Positions 22,913 through 31,854 of a stretch of 36,211 bases of DNA are shown here, piece by piece. How positions within the stretch are numbered: position 1 is the first letter of the stretch; each line of letters begins with the position of its first letter. A program made the position numbers and the translations under genes. The notes under the pieces are model-generated. The model had not been told where the DNA came from, searched no databases, and worked only from the letters and a program-made list of their open reading frames with translations. The stretch is from an uncultured Clostridia bacterium (GTDB lineage Bacteria; Bacillota; Clostridia; Lachnospirales; CAG-274). The stretch covers positions 1-36,211 of the forward strand of contig CALWRD010000002.1 in assembly GCA_944383875.1 (NCBI GenBank). The letters are read 5' to 3'.

Positions 22913-25900
22913 ATGGATGTATTTAAGAAAATTCTGGAAAACAACAGGGAGTACAAGCGGCTTTCAAAGGCTGTTGCCGAGGGCTGCGATACTGTCCTTG
23001 CAACAGGTACCGCCGACGGACAGAAGGCGCATCTCATATATGCTCTCTCTAAGGACGTGGAAGGCTCACAGCTTGTTATAACAGGCTCGGAGCTTAAGGC
23101 ACAGGAGCTTGCCTCGGATCTTGGCTGTTTCCTTAAAAACAAGGTCTGTCTGTATCCCTCAAAGGATATTATTTTCTACAGCGCCGATGTTAAGAGTATT
23201 GACATTGTAAAGCGGCGCTTTGAGATAACCTCAAGGCTGCTGAATGGGGAAAAGCTTACGGTGGTGCTGAGTGTGGAGGCACTCTTTGACAGGCTTGTAC
23301 CTCCCGAAATATTTAAAAACTATATTTTAAAGCTGAATGTGGGGGATACCATCTCCCTTGAGGAACTGGAGCGGAAGCTTGTATTTATGGGCTATGAACG
23401 CTGCGATATGGTGGAAGGACAGGGTCAGTTTGCCGTCAGGGGCGGTATTCTGGACCTGTTTTCAACCGTCAGCGACAATGCGGTGCGTATGGAATTCTGG
23501 GGTGATGAAATCGACTCAATACGTATTCTGGATGCGGTAAGTCAGCGTTCCGTGGAAAATACCGACAGTGTCAGGGTCTACCCTATGCGTGAGCTGGTCT
23601 ACGGGGATGAGGATATAGAAAGGGCGATTTCAAACCTTAAATCGGAGCTTAAGTCCTGCAAAAATCCATCTGACAGGCTTAAGGAAGTTGTTTCCGAGGC
23701 AGTGGAAAAACTTGGGGAGCAGCGGAGTTTTTCTGGTGTGGACAAATATATTCAGTATTTTTATGATAACTGCGTTACCCTCCTTGACTATATGCCTTCG
23801 GACACGGTGGTGTATATTGACGAGCCTTCAAGGGTGCGGGAACACAGTGAGTTTGTATTAAATGAGTTTACTCAAAGTATTGAAAACAGGATAGATGCAG
23901 GATATATGCTGCCGGGTCAGCTTAAGATGGTATTTAACTACCATGATATACTTTCCGTCCTTGACAGGCACAGGAAGGTGCTTATGACTGCCCTTATCCA
24001 GACCATCAGGGACTTTAAGCCCAAGGAGCTTATTGACTTTAAGGTTAAAAGCTCACAGGTGTTTAAGAATAATATTGATGCACTTATTGAGGATCTTCGC
24101 TATATGTGCTCATCGGGCTACCGCATTTTATTCCTTGCGGGCGGACGTGCAAGGTGCGAAAGGCTTGAGGGTGAGCTGAGGCAGCGGGATATTCCCGCCG
24201 CATACAAGGACGATATGGATGATGTGGAGCTTAACAAGGGTGTTGTTTACCTCTTTAAGGGCAGCCTTCTCCACGGCTTTGAATACTACGAGGACAAGAT
24301 AGCTGTCATTACCGACAATGAGCTTCAGGGTGAGGAAAAGAAGCAGCGCAAACGCAGGAAAAAGAACAATGCCACTGCCATCAACAGCTTTGCGGAGCTT
24401 AAGATAGGTGACTATGTGGTTCATGAAAACTACGGTATCTGCGTTTTTAAGGGCGTTGAGCAGATTATGACCGACGGTGTAAGCAAGGACTATATCAAGC
24501 TTGGCTTTACAGGGGATGATGTGCTCTACGTTGCAATCAATCAGCTTGATATTTTGCAAAAGTATATCGGCGGAGATTCCGCAAAGCCCAAGCTTTCCAA
24601 GCTGGGTGGCGTATCATGGAACCGTGCCAAGACCAAGGTAAAGCAGGCGGCAATGATACTTGCTCAGGATCTGGTTGACCTGTATGCACAGCGGCAGAAT
24701 GCCCACGGACACGTATATTCTCACGACACAGTGTGGCAGACAGAGTTTGAGGAGGCGTTCCCTTATCAGGAAACGGAGGATCAGTTAAACGCCATCGCCG
24801 ATGTCAAGGCGGATATGGAGCAGGGCAAGATAATGGATAGGCTTATCTGCGGTGATGTGGGCTTCGGCAAGACGGAGGTGGCTCTCCGTGCCGCCTTTAA
24901 GACGGTGCAGGATGGCTATCAGGTGGCGTACCTTGTGCCTACCACTATACTGGCAAGGCAGCATTACCAGACCTTTGCCTCACGTATGGAGGAATATCCC
25001 GTTAGGGTGGATATGCTCAGCCGTTTCAGAACAAGTGCACAGCAAAAGGCTACCATCAAGCAGCTTGAAAGCGGTATGGTGGATGTGGTTATCGGTACCC
25101 ACAGGCTGTTGAGCAAGGATGTTAAGTTTAAAAATCTGGGACTGGTAATAGTGGATGAGGAGCAGCGTTTCGGCGTTGCCCATAAGGAAAAGCTCAAGGC
25201 GCTTAAAAAGGATGTGAACGTTCTTACCCTTACCGCAACACCTATTCCACGTACCCTTCATATGAGCCTTACGGGTATAAGGGATATGAGCGTGCTGGAG
25301 GAGCCACCAAGTGACAGGCTGCCTATACAGACCTATGTTATGGAGTACAATCCGGAGTTTGTAAAGGATGCCATTCATCGTGAGCTGGCAAGGGGCGGAC
25401 AGGTTTATTACCTGTATAACAGGGTGGTAAACATTGCGGAAACCGCCGCAAAGCTGCAGGAGCTTGTGCCTGAGGCAACAGTTGCCTATGCCCACGGACA
25501 GATGACCGAAAAGGAACTGGAAAGTGTAATGATGGACTTTATGGACAAGGAGATAGATGTCCTTGTCTGCACCACTATTATTGAAACGGGACTTGACATA
25601 CCTAATGTAAATACAATCATTATTTCCGATGCGGATAAGATGGGCTTAAGTCAGCTCTACCAGCTCAGGGGACGTGTGGGCAGGAGCACCCGCACGGGAT
25701 TTGCCTATCTTATGTACCAACGTGACAAGGTGCTTTCCGAGGTGTCTCAGAAGAGGCTTAAGACCATTAAGGAGTTTACGGAGTTCGGTTCCGGCTTCCG
25801 TATCGCCATGCGTGACCTTGAAATAAGGGGTGCGGGCAGTTTGCTTGGAGCTGAGCAGCACGGACATATGGACAGCGTGGGCTATGAGCTGTACTGTAAG

Positions 25901-26383
25901 CTTCTTGACGAGGCGGTAAGGGAGCTTAGGGGCGAGGTAGTGGAGCCTGCCTTTGAAACTCTTATGGAAATCAATGTCAATGCCTTTATCCCTTCAGAGT
26001 ATATTGAAATCGAGGAGCAAAAGCTGGATATGTATAAGAAAATTTCAGCCATCAACTCCAAGGAGGACTATTACAACGTGCAGGATGAAATGGAGGACAG
26101 GTACGGAGAAATGCCTGCCTCTGTTTCCAATCTTCTTGACATAGCTTATATCAAGGCTCTTTTCCATGCTAAGGGCGTGGTGAGGGTGTCACAGAACAGG
26201 GATAAGGCTGTCATTGCTTTTAAAAAGGACGCAGGCGCCGACCCTGCCGCACTTACTTCCCTGATTGCCTCAAGCGGCGGAAAGCTTATGTTTACCGCAA
26301 ATGATGCCGGGGGATACCTGACCTGTAAGATTGAAAAGGATGTGCTGGGGGAGCTTAGGGAGCTGGCGGAGAGGATAAAATAG
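22913..26383 (+). CDS. mfd: transcription-repair coupling factor
   Basis: Removes RNA polymerase stalled at DNA lesions and recruits UvrA. 1,156 residues, full length. N-terminal UvrB-like region (ARGGILDLFS-type block, here VRGGILDLFSTV near 180), a CarD-like RNA polymerase-interaction domain (about 490-555, KIGDYVVHENYGICVFKG), then the RecG-like translocase with Walker A GDVGFGKTE (647-655), DEEQ box (748-751), TATPIPRTL and QLRGRVGRS. The C-terminal TRCF domain (from about 1010) is present. The ribosome site GGAGG lies in the end of pth. Confidence 0.98.
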   Translation: MDVFKKILENNREYKRLSKAVAEGCDTVLATGTADGQKAHLIYALSKDVEGSQLVITGSELKAQELASDLGCFLKNKVCLYPSKDIIFYSADVKSIDIVKRRFEITSRLLNGEKLTVVLSVEALFDRLVPPEIFKNYILKLNVGDTISLEELERKLVFMGYERCDMVEGQGQFAVRGGILDLFSTVSDNAVRMEFWGDEIDSIRILDAVSQRSVENTDSVRVYPMRELVYGDEDIERAISNLKSELKSCKNPSDRLKEVVSEAVEKLGEQRSFSGVDKYIQYFYDNCVTLLDYMPSDTVVYIDEPSRVREHSEFVLNEFTQSIENRIDAGYMLPGQLKMVFNYHDILSVLDRHRKVLMTALIQTIRDFKPKELIDFKVKSSQVFKNNIDALIEDLRYMCSSGYRILFLAGGRARCERLEGELRQRDIPAAYKDDMDDVELNKGVVYLFKGSLLHGFEYYEDKIAVITDNELQGEEKKQRKRRKKNNATAINSFAELKIGDYVVHENYGICVFKGVEQIMTDGVSKDYIKLGFTGDDVLYVAINQLDILQKYIGGDSAKPKLSKLGGVSWNRAKTKVKQAAMILAQDLVDLYAQRQNAHGHVYSHDTVWQTEFEEAFPYQETEDQLNAIADVKADMEQGKIMDRLICGDVGFGKTEVALRAAFKTVQDGYQVAYLVPTTILARQHYQTFASRMEEYPVRVDMLSRFRTSAQQKATIKQLESGMVDVVIGTHRLLSKDVKFKNLGLVIVDEEQRFGVAHKEKLKALKKDVNVLTLTATPIPRTLHMSLTGIRDMSVLEEPPSDRLPIQTYVMEYNPEFVKDAIHRELARGGQVYYLYNRVVNIAETAAKLQELVPEATVAYAHGQMTEKELESVMMDFMDKEIDVLVCTTIIETGLDIPNVNTIIISDADKMGLSQLYQLRGRVGRSTRTGFAYLMYQRDKVLSEVSQKRLKTIKEFTEFGSGFRIAMRDLEIRGAGSLLGAEQHGHMDSVGYELYCKLLDEAVRELRGEVVEPAFETLMEINVNAFIPSEYIEIEEQKLDMYKKISAINSKEDYYNVQDEMEDRYGEMPASVSNLLDIAYIKALFHAKGVVRVSQNRDKAVIAFKKDAGADPAALTSLIASSGGKLMFTANDAGGYLTCKIEKDVLGELRELAERIK

Positions 26384-26429
26384 ACTTAAATTGCAAAGTA
26401 ATTTCTTGCAAGTAAAAGGAGGCGTGAAT

Positions 26430-27692
26430 ATGGCTGAGTTATACAACACTGCCGACGAGCAGGAGCGGGTCATTCTGGTGGCGGTAGACACGGATGACAC
26501 GGAATTTGATGCGGATGCCTGCCTTGACGAGCTGGAGGAGCTTGCCCAGACGGCGGGAGCTGTTACCGTAGGCAGACTCATTCAGCGGCGGGAGGGTGTC
26601 CACAGGGCACACTATCTGGGCAAGGGCAAGCTTGATGAGCTTAAGGCTTACATTGATATGCAGGAGGCAACGGGTATCATCTGTGACGATGAGCTGACCC
26701 CTGCACAAATCAGAAATATGACTAATATACTGGGTACAAAGGTAATGGACAGGACACTGCTTATACTGGACATCTTTGCTTCAAGGGCAAGCTCTGCGGA
26801 GGGTAAGGTGCAGGTGGAGCTGGCACAGCTCAGGTATAGGCTTACCCATCTGACGGGACAGGGCAAGGCTTTAAGCCGTCAGGGCGGCGGCATAGGTACA
26901 AGGGGTCCCGGTGAAAAAAAGCTGGAAACCGACAGGCGAATCATAGCCGACAGAATTTCCGAGCTTAACAGGGAGCTTAAGGACATTGAGCGTCACCGTG
27001 AGGTTATGCGTGAAAAGCGCCTTGCAAGCAAGATTCCCGTTGCTGCCCTTGTGGGATATACCAATGCGGGCAAGTCCACGTTAATGAACCATATTACAGG
27101 TGCGGGGGTTCTTGCAGAGGACAAGCTTTTTGCCACCCTTGACACCACCACAAGGCGCATTGAAACCGAAGGGGGCATAAGTCTGCTTTTTACGGACACG
27201 GTAGGTTTTATCCGCAAGCTGCCCCACGGACTTGTAAAGGCGTTCAGAGCCACACTGGAGGAAGTAAGCTATGCGGATGTGCTTGTACACGTGGTGGATG
27301 CCTCAAATCCCGCCCGTGAGGATCAAATGAGGGTGGTATATGATACCCTGAGGGAGCTTAAGTGCGGGGAAAAGCCTGTGGTTACCGTATTTAACAAGAC
27401 TGACCTGCCGGTAGAAATGCCACTTCCCGTTGATGATATTGCAAGGTACAGGCTTTCAATTTCCGCAAAACAGGGCTTCGGAGTGGACAAGCTGGTGGAT
27501 ACCGTTCAGGAAATTGCCCGCAGCCTTAAAAAAGGCATACGTGTGCTTATCCCCTATGACAAGGGAGCGCTTTTAAGCATAGTCCACAGCTGTGAAATTA
27601 CAGTCAATGAAAGCCGTGAAGAGGGCTATTATTTTGAACTCTATGCGGATGAAGAAACAGAAAACAGGCTAAGGGAATACATTGTGAGGTGA
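26430..27692 (+). CDS. hflX: GTPase HflX
   Basis: Ribosome-binding GTPase that splits stalled or stressed 70S ribosomes. 420 residues from the ATG at 26430, after AAAGGAGG; the TTG at 26391 is rejected because it would enclose that site. The N-terminal HflX domain carries GVHRAHYLGKGKLDEL and DDELTPAQIRN. The glycine-rich linker RQGGGIGTRGPGEKKLE leads into the GTPase domain: G1 GYTNAGKST (209-217), G3 DTVGF, G4 NKTD. It follows mfd by 46 bases and precedes lysR by 6, so it is in the same unit. Confidence 0.96.
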   Translation: MAELYNTADEQERVILVAVDTDDTEFDADACLDELEELAQTAGAVTVGRLIQRREGVHRAHYLGKGKLDELKAYIDMQEATGIICDDELTPAQIRNMTNILGTKVMDRTLLILDIFASRASSAEGKVQVELAQLRYRLTHLTGQGKALSRQGGGIGTRGPGEKKLETDRRIIADRISELNRELKDIERHREVMREKRLASKIPVAALVGYTNAGKSTLMNHITGAGVLAEDKLFATLDTTTRRIETEGGISLLFTDTVGFIRKLPHGLVKAFRATLEEVSYADVLVHVVDASNPAREDQMRVVYDTLRELKCGEKPVVTVFNKTDLPVEMPLPVDDIARYRLSISAKQGFGVDKLVDTVQEIARSLKKGIRVLIPYDKGALLSIVHSCEITVNESREEGYYFELYADEETENRLREYIVR

Positions 27693-27698
27693 GGTCAG

Positions 27699-28595
27699 GT
27701 GGATACGAGGGTGCTTAAATATTTCCTGACCGTGGTCAGGGAGGAAAACATAACCAAGGCGGCGGAGATACTTCACATTACCCAGCCCACCTTGAGCCGT
27801 CAGCTTTCCAAGCTGGAGGAGGATATGGGCGCCCGGCTTTTTACAAGGAACAAAAAGGGCATTGCCCTTACAGATGAGGGGATACTTTTCAGGCGCAGGG
27901 CGGCGGAGATAGTGGAGCTTGCGGATAAGGCGGAGCGTGAAATTTACCAAAGCGGCAGTTTGATAAACGGCGAAATATCCATCGGCTGTGGAGAATTGCT
28001 TGCAATGCGGATGTTGACAAAGGTCATTGCTTCCTTCAAGGAGATGTATTCGGCGGTTAATTTTGAAATTTATACGGGCAATGCCGACAATATCAAGTAC
28101 AGGCTTGATAACGGGCTTACGGATTTGGGTCTGCTTCTGGAGCCGGTGGAAATAGAAAAATATGACTTTATACGCCTTAATGTCAAGGAAAACTGGGCTG
28201 TGCTTATGCGCAGTGATGACCCTCTTGCGGCAAAGGACGGCGTAAGCCTTGAAGACATAGCGGACAAGCCCCTTATCATATCCAAAAGGCAAAGTGTGCG
28301 CAATGAGATAGAAAGCTGGTTCAGAGGTATTACCGATGAGCTTAATATCCCTGTATTCAGCAACCTTTCCACCAATTCGGCAATTATGGTGGAACAGGGA
28401 TTGGGCTATTCGGTACTTATTGAAGGTTCCCTGCCCTATCTTGACACATCAAAGCTGGTTTTAAAGCCTATTTTTCCACAGCGATATACCACCTCGGTTC
28501 TGGCATGGAAAAAGCATCAGCCCTTCAGCAGGGCGGTTACAAAGTTTTTGGAATATCTTCAATGCAACTTAGGCATAGATAACAATGAAATATAA
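27699..28595 (+). CDS. LysR family transcriptional regulator
   Basis: 298 residues. N-terminal winged helix-turn-helix VREENITKAAEILHITQPTLSRQLSKLEEDMGARLF, split here as its core AAEILHITQPTLSRQLSKLE, the classic LysR signature, followed by a periplasmic-binding-like effector domain (INGEISIGCGELLAM to the end). The effector is unknown. The start is GTG with GAGGTGAGG upstream, six bases after hflX. No divergent target gene is present, which is unusual for LysR regulators; it appears to ride in the pth-mfd-hflX operon. Confidence 0.92.
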   Translation: MDTRVLKYFLTVVREENITKAAEILHITQPTLSRQLSKLEEDMGARLFTRNKKGIALTDEGILFRRRAAEIVELADKAEREIYQSGSLINGEISIGCGELLAMRMLTKVIASFKEMYSAVNFEIYTGNADNIKYRLDNGLTDLGLLLEPVEIEKYDFIRLNVKENWAVLMRSDDPLAAKDGVSLEDIADKPLIISKRQSVRNEIESWFRGITDELNIPVFSNLSTNSAIMVEQGLGYSVLIEGSLPYLDTSKLVLKPIFPQRYTTSVLAWKKHQPFSRAVTKFLEYLQCNLGIDNNEI

Positions 28596-28628
28596 GTATT
28601 TTACATTTTAAATACTCTCCATTAAAAT

Positions 28629-28673
28629 ATAAGTGTAAACGGAAGTAAGTGTTCCGTCTGCACTTATTTTTTT
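28629..28673 (+). terminator. Rho-independent terminator after lysR
   Basis: Outer stem ATAAGTG / CACTTAT and inner stem ACGGAA / TTCCGT, followed by seven T. Confidence 0.82.
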
Positions 28674-28706
28674 ACTTTTTAACGAAGTTAATGGGAGGTG
28701 TCAGAG

Positions 28707-29030
28707 GTGACTGTTTCCGAGTTAAGTGTACGTTACAATATTGATGTTAATAAGCTTAAGCTGTTTGAAAATAACAAGCTTATCTCTCTTAAGGATGAGT
28801 ACAGCACGGATGAGCTGGAGGAGCTGAGTATGCTTTGTACTTTGTATGACTGCGGCTTTACTGCCGATAAGCTTAAGTGCTATATGGATTCAAAGGAGGC
28901 AGGAAACTGCTTAAGGCAGCTGGGTCTGCTTAATGAACAGCGTTATGCACTCCTTGATGAAATTCATGTTAAGCAAAAGCTGCTGGATAAGCTTGATTAT
29001 ATAATATATAACATCAAAAAATCAAAATAG
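28707..29030 (+). CDS. MerR-like small regulator, degenerate helix-turn-helix
   Basis: 107 residues from the GTG at 28707, eight bases after GGGAGG; the GTG at 28698 overlaps that site. It starts MTVSELSVRYNIDVNKLKLF, clearly parallel to the next gene's MTISEVSKSYNVAPSTLRYY, but the canonical MerR RYYESIGLL is replaced by LFENNKLIS. A helical region ELSMLCTLYDCGFTADKLKCYM follows, then a coiled coil to the end. It may bind DNA weakly, act as a partner of the next protein, or be diverging. No sensor domain is visible. Confidence 0.72.
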   Translation: MTVSELSVRYNIDVNKLKLFENNKLISLKDEYSTDELEELSMLCTLYDCGFTADKLKCYMDSKEAGNCLRQLGLLNEQRYALLDEIHVKQKLLDKLDYIIYNIKKSK

Positions 29031-29091
29031 CTATTGACCTTCGGGAGGGTTCTCGGTCAACGATATATAAAATGGAACGGGAGGTTTTATT

Positions 29092-29454
29092 ATGACAATT
29101 TCAGAGGTAAGCAAAAGTTATAATGTTGCACCCTCAACCTTAAGGTATTACGAAAGCATCGGTCTTTTGCCACATATCCAAAGGACTGACGGCGGTGTAC
29201 GCAGCTATACGGAGGAGGACTGTAAGCGGCTTGAGGTTATCTTGTTTATGAAGCGGCTTAATATTCCTCTTGAGCCTGTAAAGGAGTACATCAGCCATAG
29301 CGGTGCGGATGAAAAGGAAGAGCGGAAAAACCTGCTTGTGGGTTACAGACAAAACCTTATAGATAAGATTAACGATATGCAGGCATCTCTTTCTGTGATA
29401 AACAGCTGTATCGAAAACTTTGATGAGTTTGACAGGGCGGCATATTCAATGTAA
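29092..29454 (+). CDS. MerR family transcriptional regulator
   Basis: 120 residues. Full MerR winged helix: TISEVSKSYNVAPSTLRYYE, then GLLPHIQRTDGGVRSYTEED and the C-terminal dimerisation helix. There is no ligand-binding domain or cysteine cluster, so it belongs to the minimal MerR type. GGGAGG precedes the ATG. It lies 61 bases after its degenerate relative, with an imperfect dyad (TTGACC/GGTCAA, 29034-29060) between the two that could be an operator. A terminator follows immediately. Confidence 0.88.
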   Translation: MTISEVSKSYNVAPSTLRYYESIGLLPHIQRTDGGVRSYTEEDCKRLEVILFMKRLNIPLEPVKEYISHSGADEKEERKNLLVGYRQNLIDKINDMQASLSVINSCIENFDEFDRAAYSM

Positions 29455-29460
29455 TATTCG

Positions 29461-29491
29461 GACGGTCGGTTTTATATCGACCGTCTTTTTT
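29461..29491 (+). terminator. Rho-independent terminator after the merR pair
   Basis: Perfect eight-base stem GACGGTCG / CGACCGTC, nine-base loop, then a run of T. Confidence 0.9.
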
Positions 29492-29634
29492 ATGTGGCAT
29501 AAGGATATGGGGTTCGTTGATAATTGACAATGTTTTTAGGGGATTATATAAATATGTCAAAAATTATAACTTAAGAAACAGTTAATAGTTTGTAAAAATA
29601 AATTTATAAGACTTTATTTTTAATTTAATTATGA

Positions 29635-29640
29635 TATAAT
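29635..29640 (+). promoter_or_regulatory. candidate extended -10 for the stalk-protein cassette
   Basis: TGA-TATAAT in a very AT-rich stretch, 82 bases before the ATG at 29722. The -35 region (CTTTAT) is poor. 29492-29634 shows no other feature. Confidence 0.45.
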
Positions 29641-29721
29641 TAATTGATATAAGAAAGGATTTAATTATATAGATTAAATACAAAATGATGGATTGATTTG
29701 AAACAAAAGGGAAGGTTAATT

Positions 29722-30525
29722 ATGAGGAAAAACATTGTTAAAGCTTTTGTAAGTGTTGCTTTGTCCGTTATGATGGTAATACCCTGCGGCATTCCCACAG
29801 GAGCATTGCAAACAAATTGGGATGACCCAAAGGAACAGCCTGACGGAGAAAAGCTGGAATTAATGAGTAACTTGGAGGTAGGAGGTTTAATATATCTTTC
29901 GGATATTTACGGCTATGTTGTGGTACAAAATCCTATTACAGGATATTATGTTTATGCACATATTAAAGATAAGAAGTTTGTACCCGGGAATGTAGTTGTT
30001 ACGGAGGAAACAATAAATAGTTTTGAGGATCTTGACAGAGTAGATATATCTGATTATTTTGCTGCTCAGGATATGGAGGGAGCCGAATTTCCGGCTGATT
30101 ACAGAGGAAAGGAGATAGAGATTACTTTTATGGAAAAATATCGTAACGGTGAGCCTATTGATGCAGAGCCTATGATAATAGATAACTGCATTATGATACC
30201 ATTCAGAGCCTGTGCCGACGGTTACATGAAAGAATTTTATGAAAGATTTCGTCCAAATAAAACACCCGTAAATGATATTCAATGGAATGGAGAATTGCAG
30301 GAGGTAACAGCTAAAATTGCTGAACAAACAGACCTTGTCAGATTCAGAGTAGGTGATAACAAAGCCTATATCGGCGCAAGAGAGTGCAATTTGACTGTGG
30401 CACCTGTTAATATCAACGGTACGGTTTATATGCCGCTGAGATTTGGCGAAAAATCTTTTATGCAGCCTTATTATCATAAAAAAATAAAAGATGGAAAGGT
30501 AGTAATATATTATTTAGATGATTGA
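29722..30525 (+). CDS. secreted protein with stalk-type (copper amine oxidase N-like) domain, copy 1
   Basis: 267 residues from the ATG at 29722 (AGGGAAGG upstream). A signal peptide of about 29 residues (MRKNIVKAFVSVALSVMMVI, ending PTGALQ) is followed by a segment with QPDGEKLEL and GYYVYAHIKDKKFVPGN, which resembles the N-terminal propeptide of M6-type secreted proteases. The C-terminal third is a stalk-type domain: DNCIMIPFRACADGY, QWNGELQEVTAKI and NINGTVYMPLRFG. No protease active site (HExxH) is present. Such domains are wall-associated repeats in Clostridia; no enzyme function should be assumed. A paralogue follows at 30724, forming a tandem duplication. Confidence 0.75.
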   Translation: MRKNIVKAFVSVALSVMMVIPCGIPTGALQTNWDDPKEQPDGEKLELMSNLEVGGLIYLSDIYGYVVVQNPITGYYVYAHIKDKKFVPGNVVVTEETINSFEDLDRVDISDYFAAQDMEGAEFPADYRGKEIEITFMEKYRNGEPIDAEPMIIDNCIMIPFRACADGYMKEFYERFRPNKTPVNDIQWNGELQEVTAKIAEQTDLVRFRVGDNKAYIGARECNLTVAPVNINGTVYMPLRFGEKSFMQPYYHKKIKDGKVVIYYLDD

Positions 30526-30544
30526 TTTAAAAGGGGGAAATTTT

Positions 30545-30709
30545 ATGTTAAAAAAAATAATAACTTTAAATGCTGTTACAATATTTGTTTTCTTGCTGTT
30601 TTGTATTACGGTAAGTGCTAATCCTGTCTGGGACGAATCCTACACCATAACCCAGCCTGACGGTGAGAAAATAGACTGTTATATAAGCGGTGATGATTTT
30701 AAGAAATGA
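30545..30709 (+). CDS. short secreted-protein fragment (M6 protease-like leader), copy 1
   Basis: 54 residues: signal peptide (MLKKIITLNAVTIFVFLLF, cleaved after VSA), then NPVWDESYTITQPDGEKIDC and YISGDDFKK. The mature start looks like the N-terminus of secreted M6-type peptidases, which normally continue with a GDE-F-x-H-D-x-DGY segment and several hundred residues. Here it stops at TGA right after GDDF. A good ribosome site (AAGGGGG) remains. Its stop overlaps an ATG of the next frame. It is a truncated remnant or a tiny secreted peptide. Confidence 0.5.
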   Translation: MLKKIITLNAVTIFVFLLFCITVSANPVWDESYTITQPDGEKIDCYISGDDFKK

Positions 30710-30723
30710 GAGGGAGATTTATT

Positions 30724-31521
30724 GTGAGAAAAAATATTGCCAAAGCTTTTGTAAGTGTTGTTTTGTCGGGGCTGGTGATAATACCTTATGGTATTCCCAC
30801 AGGAGCATTGGAGCTTAGTTGGGAAACTACGGAGGAGCAGCCTGATGGAGAAGAATTAAGTCTACATAGCAATTTTGAGCCCGGTATAGACTTAGTATAT
30901 CTTTCGGACAACCGGGGATATATCATTGTACAAGATCCGGAAACTCAGTATTATGTATACGCAAATATTAAGGATAAGGAGCTTGTACCTGGAAATGTAA
31001 TTGTTACGGAGAAAAAGCTCAACGGCTACGAGGATGTTGACAAGATAAATATAACGGACTATTATTTTGCACAGGAAGTGGAAGACGGGGAATTTCCGGC
31101 TGATTTTCTGAACAAAGAGATTGAATTGTACTCCAGTGATGCGAAAGAGTGTATTGATTTATCCGGTGCGGAACTCTTTGTGGTTGACAACTGCACTATG
31201 GTGCCATTCAGAGCTTTGGCGGACAGTTATTTAAAGACGGACAGCTATTACAAAGATAAAAATTTATCCAACGATATACGGTGGGATGGCAGTTCTCAGG
31301 AGGTAACAGCCATAATGGGCACAAGAGAAACGGAATATATCCGTTTCAAAGTAAATGACAATACAGCCTATATCAGGAACAAGGAATGTATACTGGAAGT
31401 GCCTCCCTGTAATATAAACGGAACTGTTTATGTTCCTTTAAGATTTGCTGCGGAAGCCATCGGATACTGGGTTGGCGGTAAGGAAATTGAAAACGGAAAA
31501 ACTAAAATTTTACTCTATTAA
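30724..31521 (+). CDS. secreted protein with stalk-type domain, copy 2
   Basis: 265 residues. The start is set at the GTG at 30724 because it aligns with the ATG of copy 1 and follows GAGAGGGAG; the ATG at 30706 lacks a ribosome site. Signal peptide, then EEQPDGEELSL and YYVYANIKDKELVPGNVIVT, then the stalk-type domain with DNCTMVPFRALADSYL, NDIRWDGSSQEVTAIMG and NINGTVYVPLRFAAEAIGY. The C-terminal LRFAAEAIG is closer to the family consensus than in copy 1, where it is altered. The first 29 codons match copy 1 at 71 of 87 bases. Confidence 0.75.
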   Translation: MRKNIAKAFVSVVLSGLVIIPYGIPTGALELSWETTEEQPDGEELSLHSNFEPGIDLVYLSDNRGYIIVQDPETQYYVYANIKDKELVPGNVIVTEKKLNGYEDVDKINITDYYFAQEVEDGEFPADFLNKEIELYSSDAKECIDLSGAELFVVDNCTMVPFRALADSYLKTDSYYKDKNLSNDIRWDGSSQEVTAIMGTRETEYIRFKVNDNTAYIRNKECILEVPPCNINGTVYVPLRFAAEAIGYWVGGKEIENGKTKILLY

Positions 31522-31543
31522 ATGTTATGTATGGAGGTGTGTT

Positions 31544-31834
31544 ATGTTAAAAAAAATAATAACTTTAAATACTGTTACAATATTTGTTTTCTTGCTGTTT
31601 TGCATAACAGCAAGTGCTAATCCTGTCTGGGACGAACACTATGTTATACAGCAGCCAAATGGGGAAATTATAGACTGCTTCAGGAGTGGTGATGAATATT
31701 TTAACTATATCCACGATGCGGACGGTTACTTAATAAAAAAGGATGAGGAAACGGTAAAGGGAGCGCACTTCGGTTGCAGCTCCTTTTTACTTGCTATTAT
31801 TTTTTGTTTATATTATAATAAAACAGATATTTAA
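31544..31834 (+). CDS. short secreted-protein fragment (M6 protease-like leader), copy 2
   Basis: 96 residues from the ATG at 31544 (ATGGAGG upstream). The first 93 bases match the copy-1 fragment at 88 positions. It goes further into the family pattern: QQPNGEIIDCFRSGDEYF, then NYIHDADGYLIKKDEE. After about residue 70 the sequence changes to a hydrophobic tail that overlaps the lon promoter, so the original gene was probably cut off here and the tail is chance coding. Very likely a pseudogene fragment that still has a start and signal peptide. Confidence 0.5.
   Translation: MLKKIITLNTVTIFVFLLFCITASANPVWDEHYVIQQPNGEIIDCFRSGDEYFNYIHDADGYLIKKDEETVKGAHFGCSSFLLAIIFCLYYNKTDI
31791..31819 (+). promoter_or_regulatory. 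lon promoter
   Basis: TTGCTA, exactly 17 bases, TATAAT, 36 bases before the lon ATG. It lies inside the last codons of the preceding fragment gene. No CIRCE or CtsR-type operator was recognised. Confidence 0.75.
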
Positions 31835-31854
31835 AACTAAGGAATGATAAGCAA

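Larger units (their letters stand above)
29722..31834 (+). repeat. tandem duplication of a two-gene secreted cassette
   Basis: Unit 1 (29722-30709) and unit 2 (30724-31834) each hold a stalk-domain gene followed by a short protease-leader fragment. The order, signal peptides and ribosome-site placement correspond, and the leader fragments are nearly identical over their first 93 bases. Confidence 0.8.

Noticed and set aside
29034-29060. Dyad TTGACC/GGTCAA as a terminator or a proven MerR operator
   Set aside because: No T tract follows, and the inner halves pair poorly with no -10 at MerR-type spacing; kept only as a possible operator in the findings.
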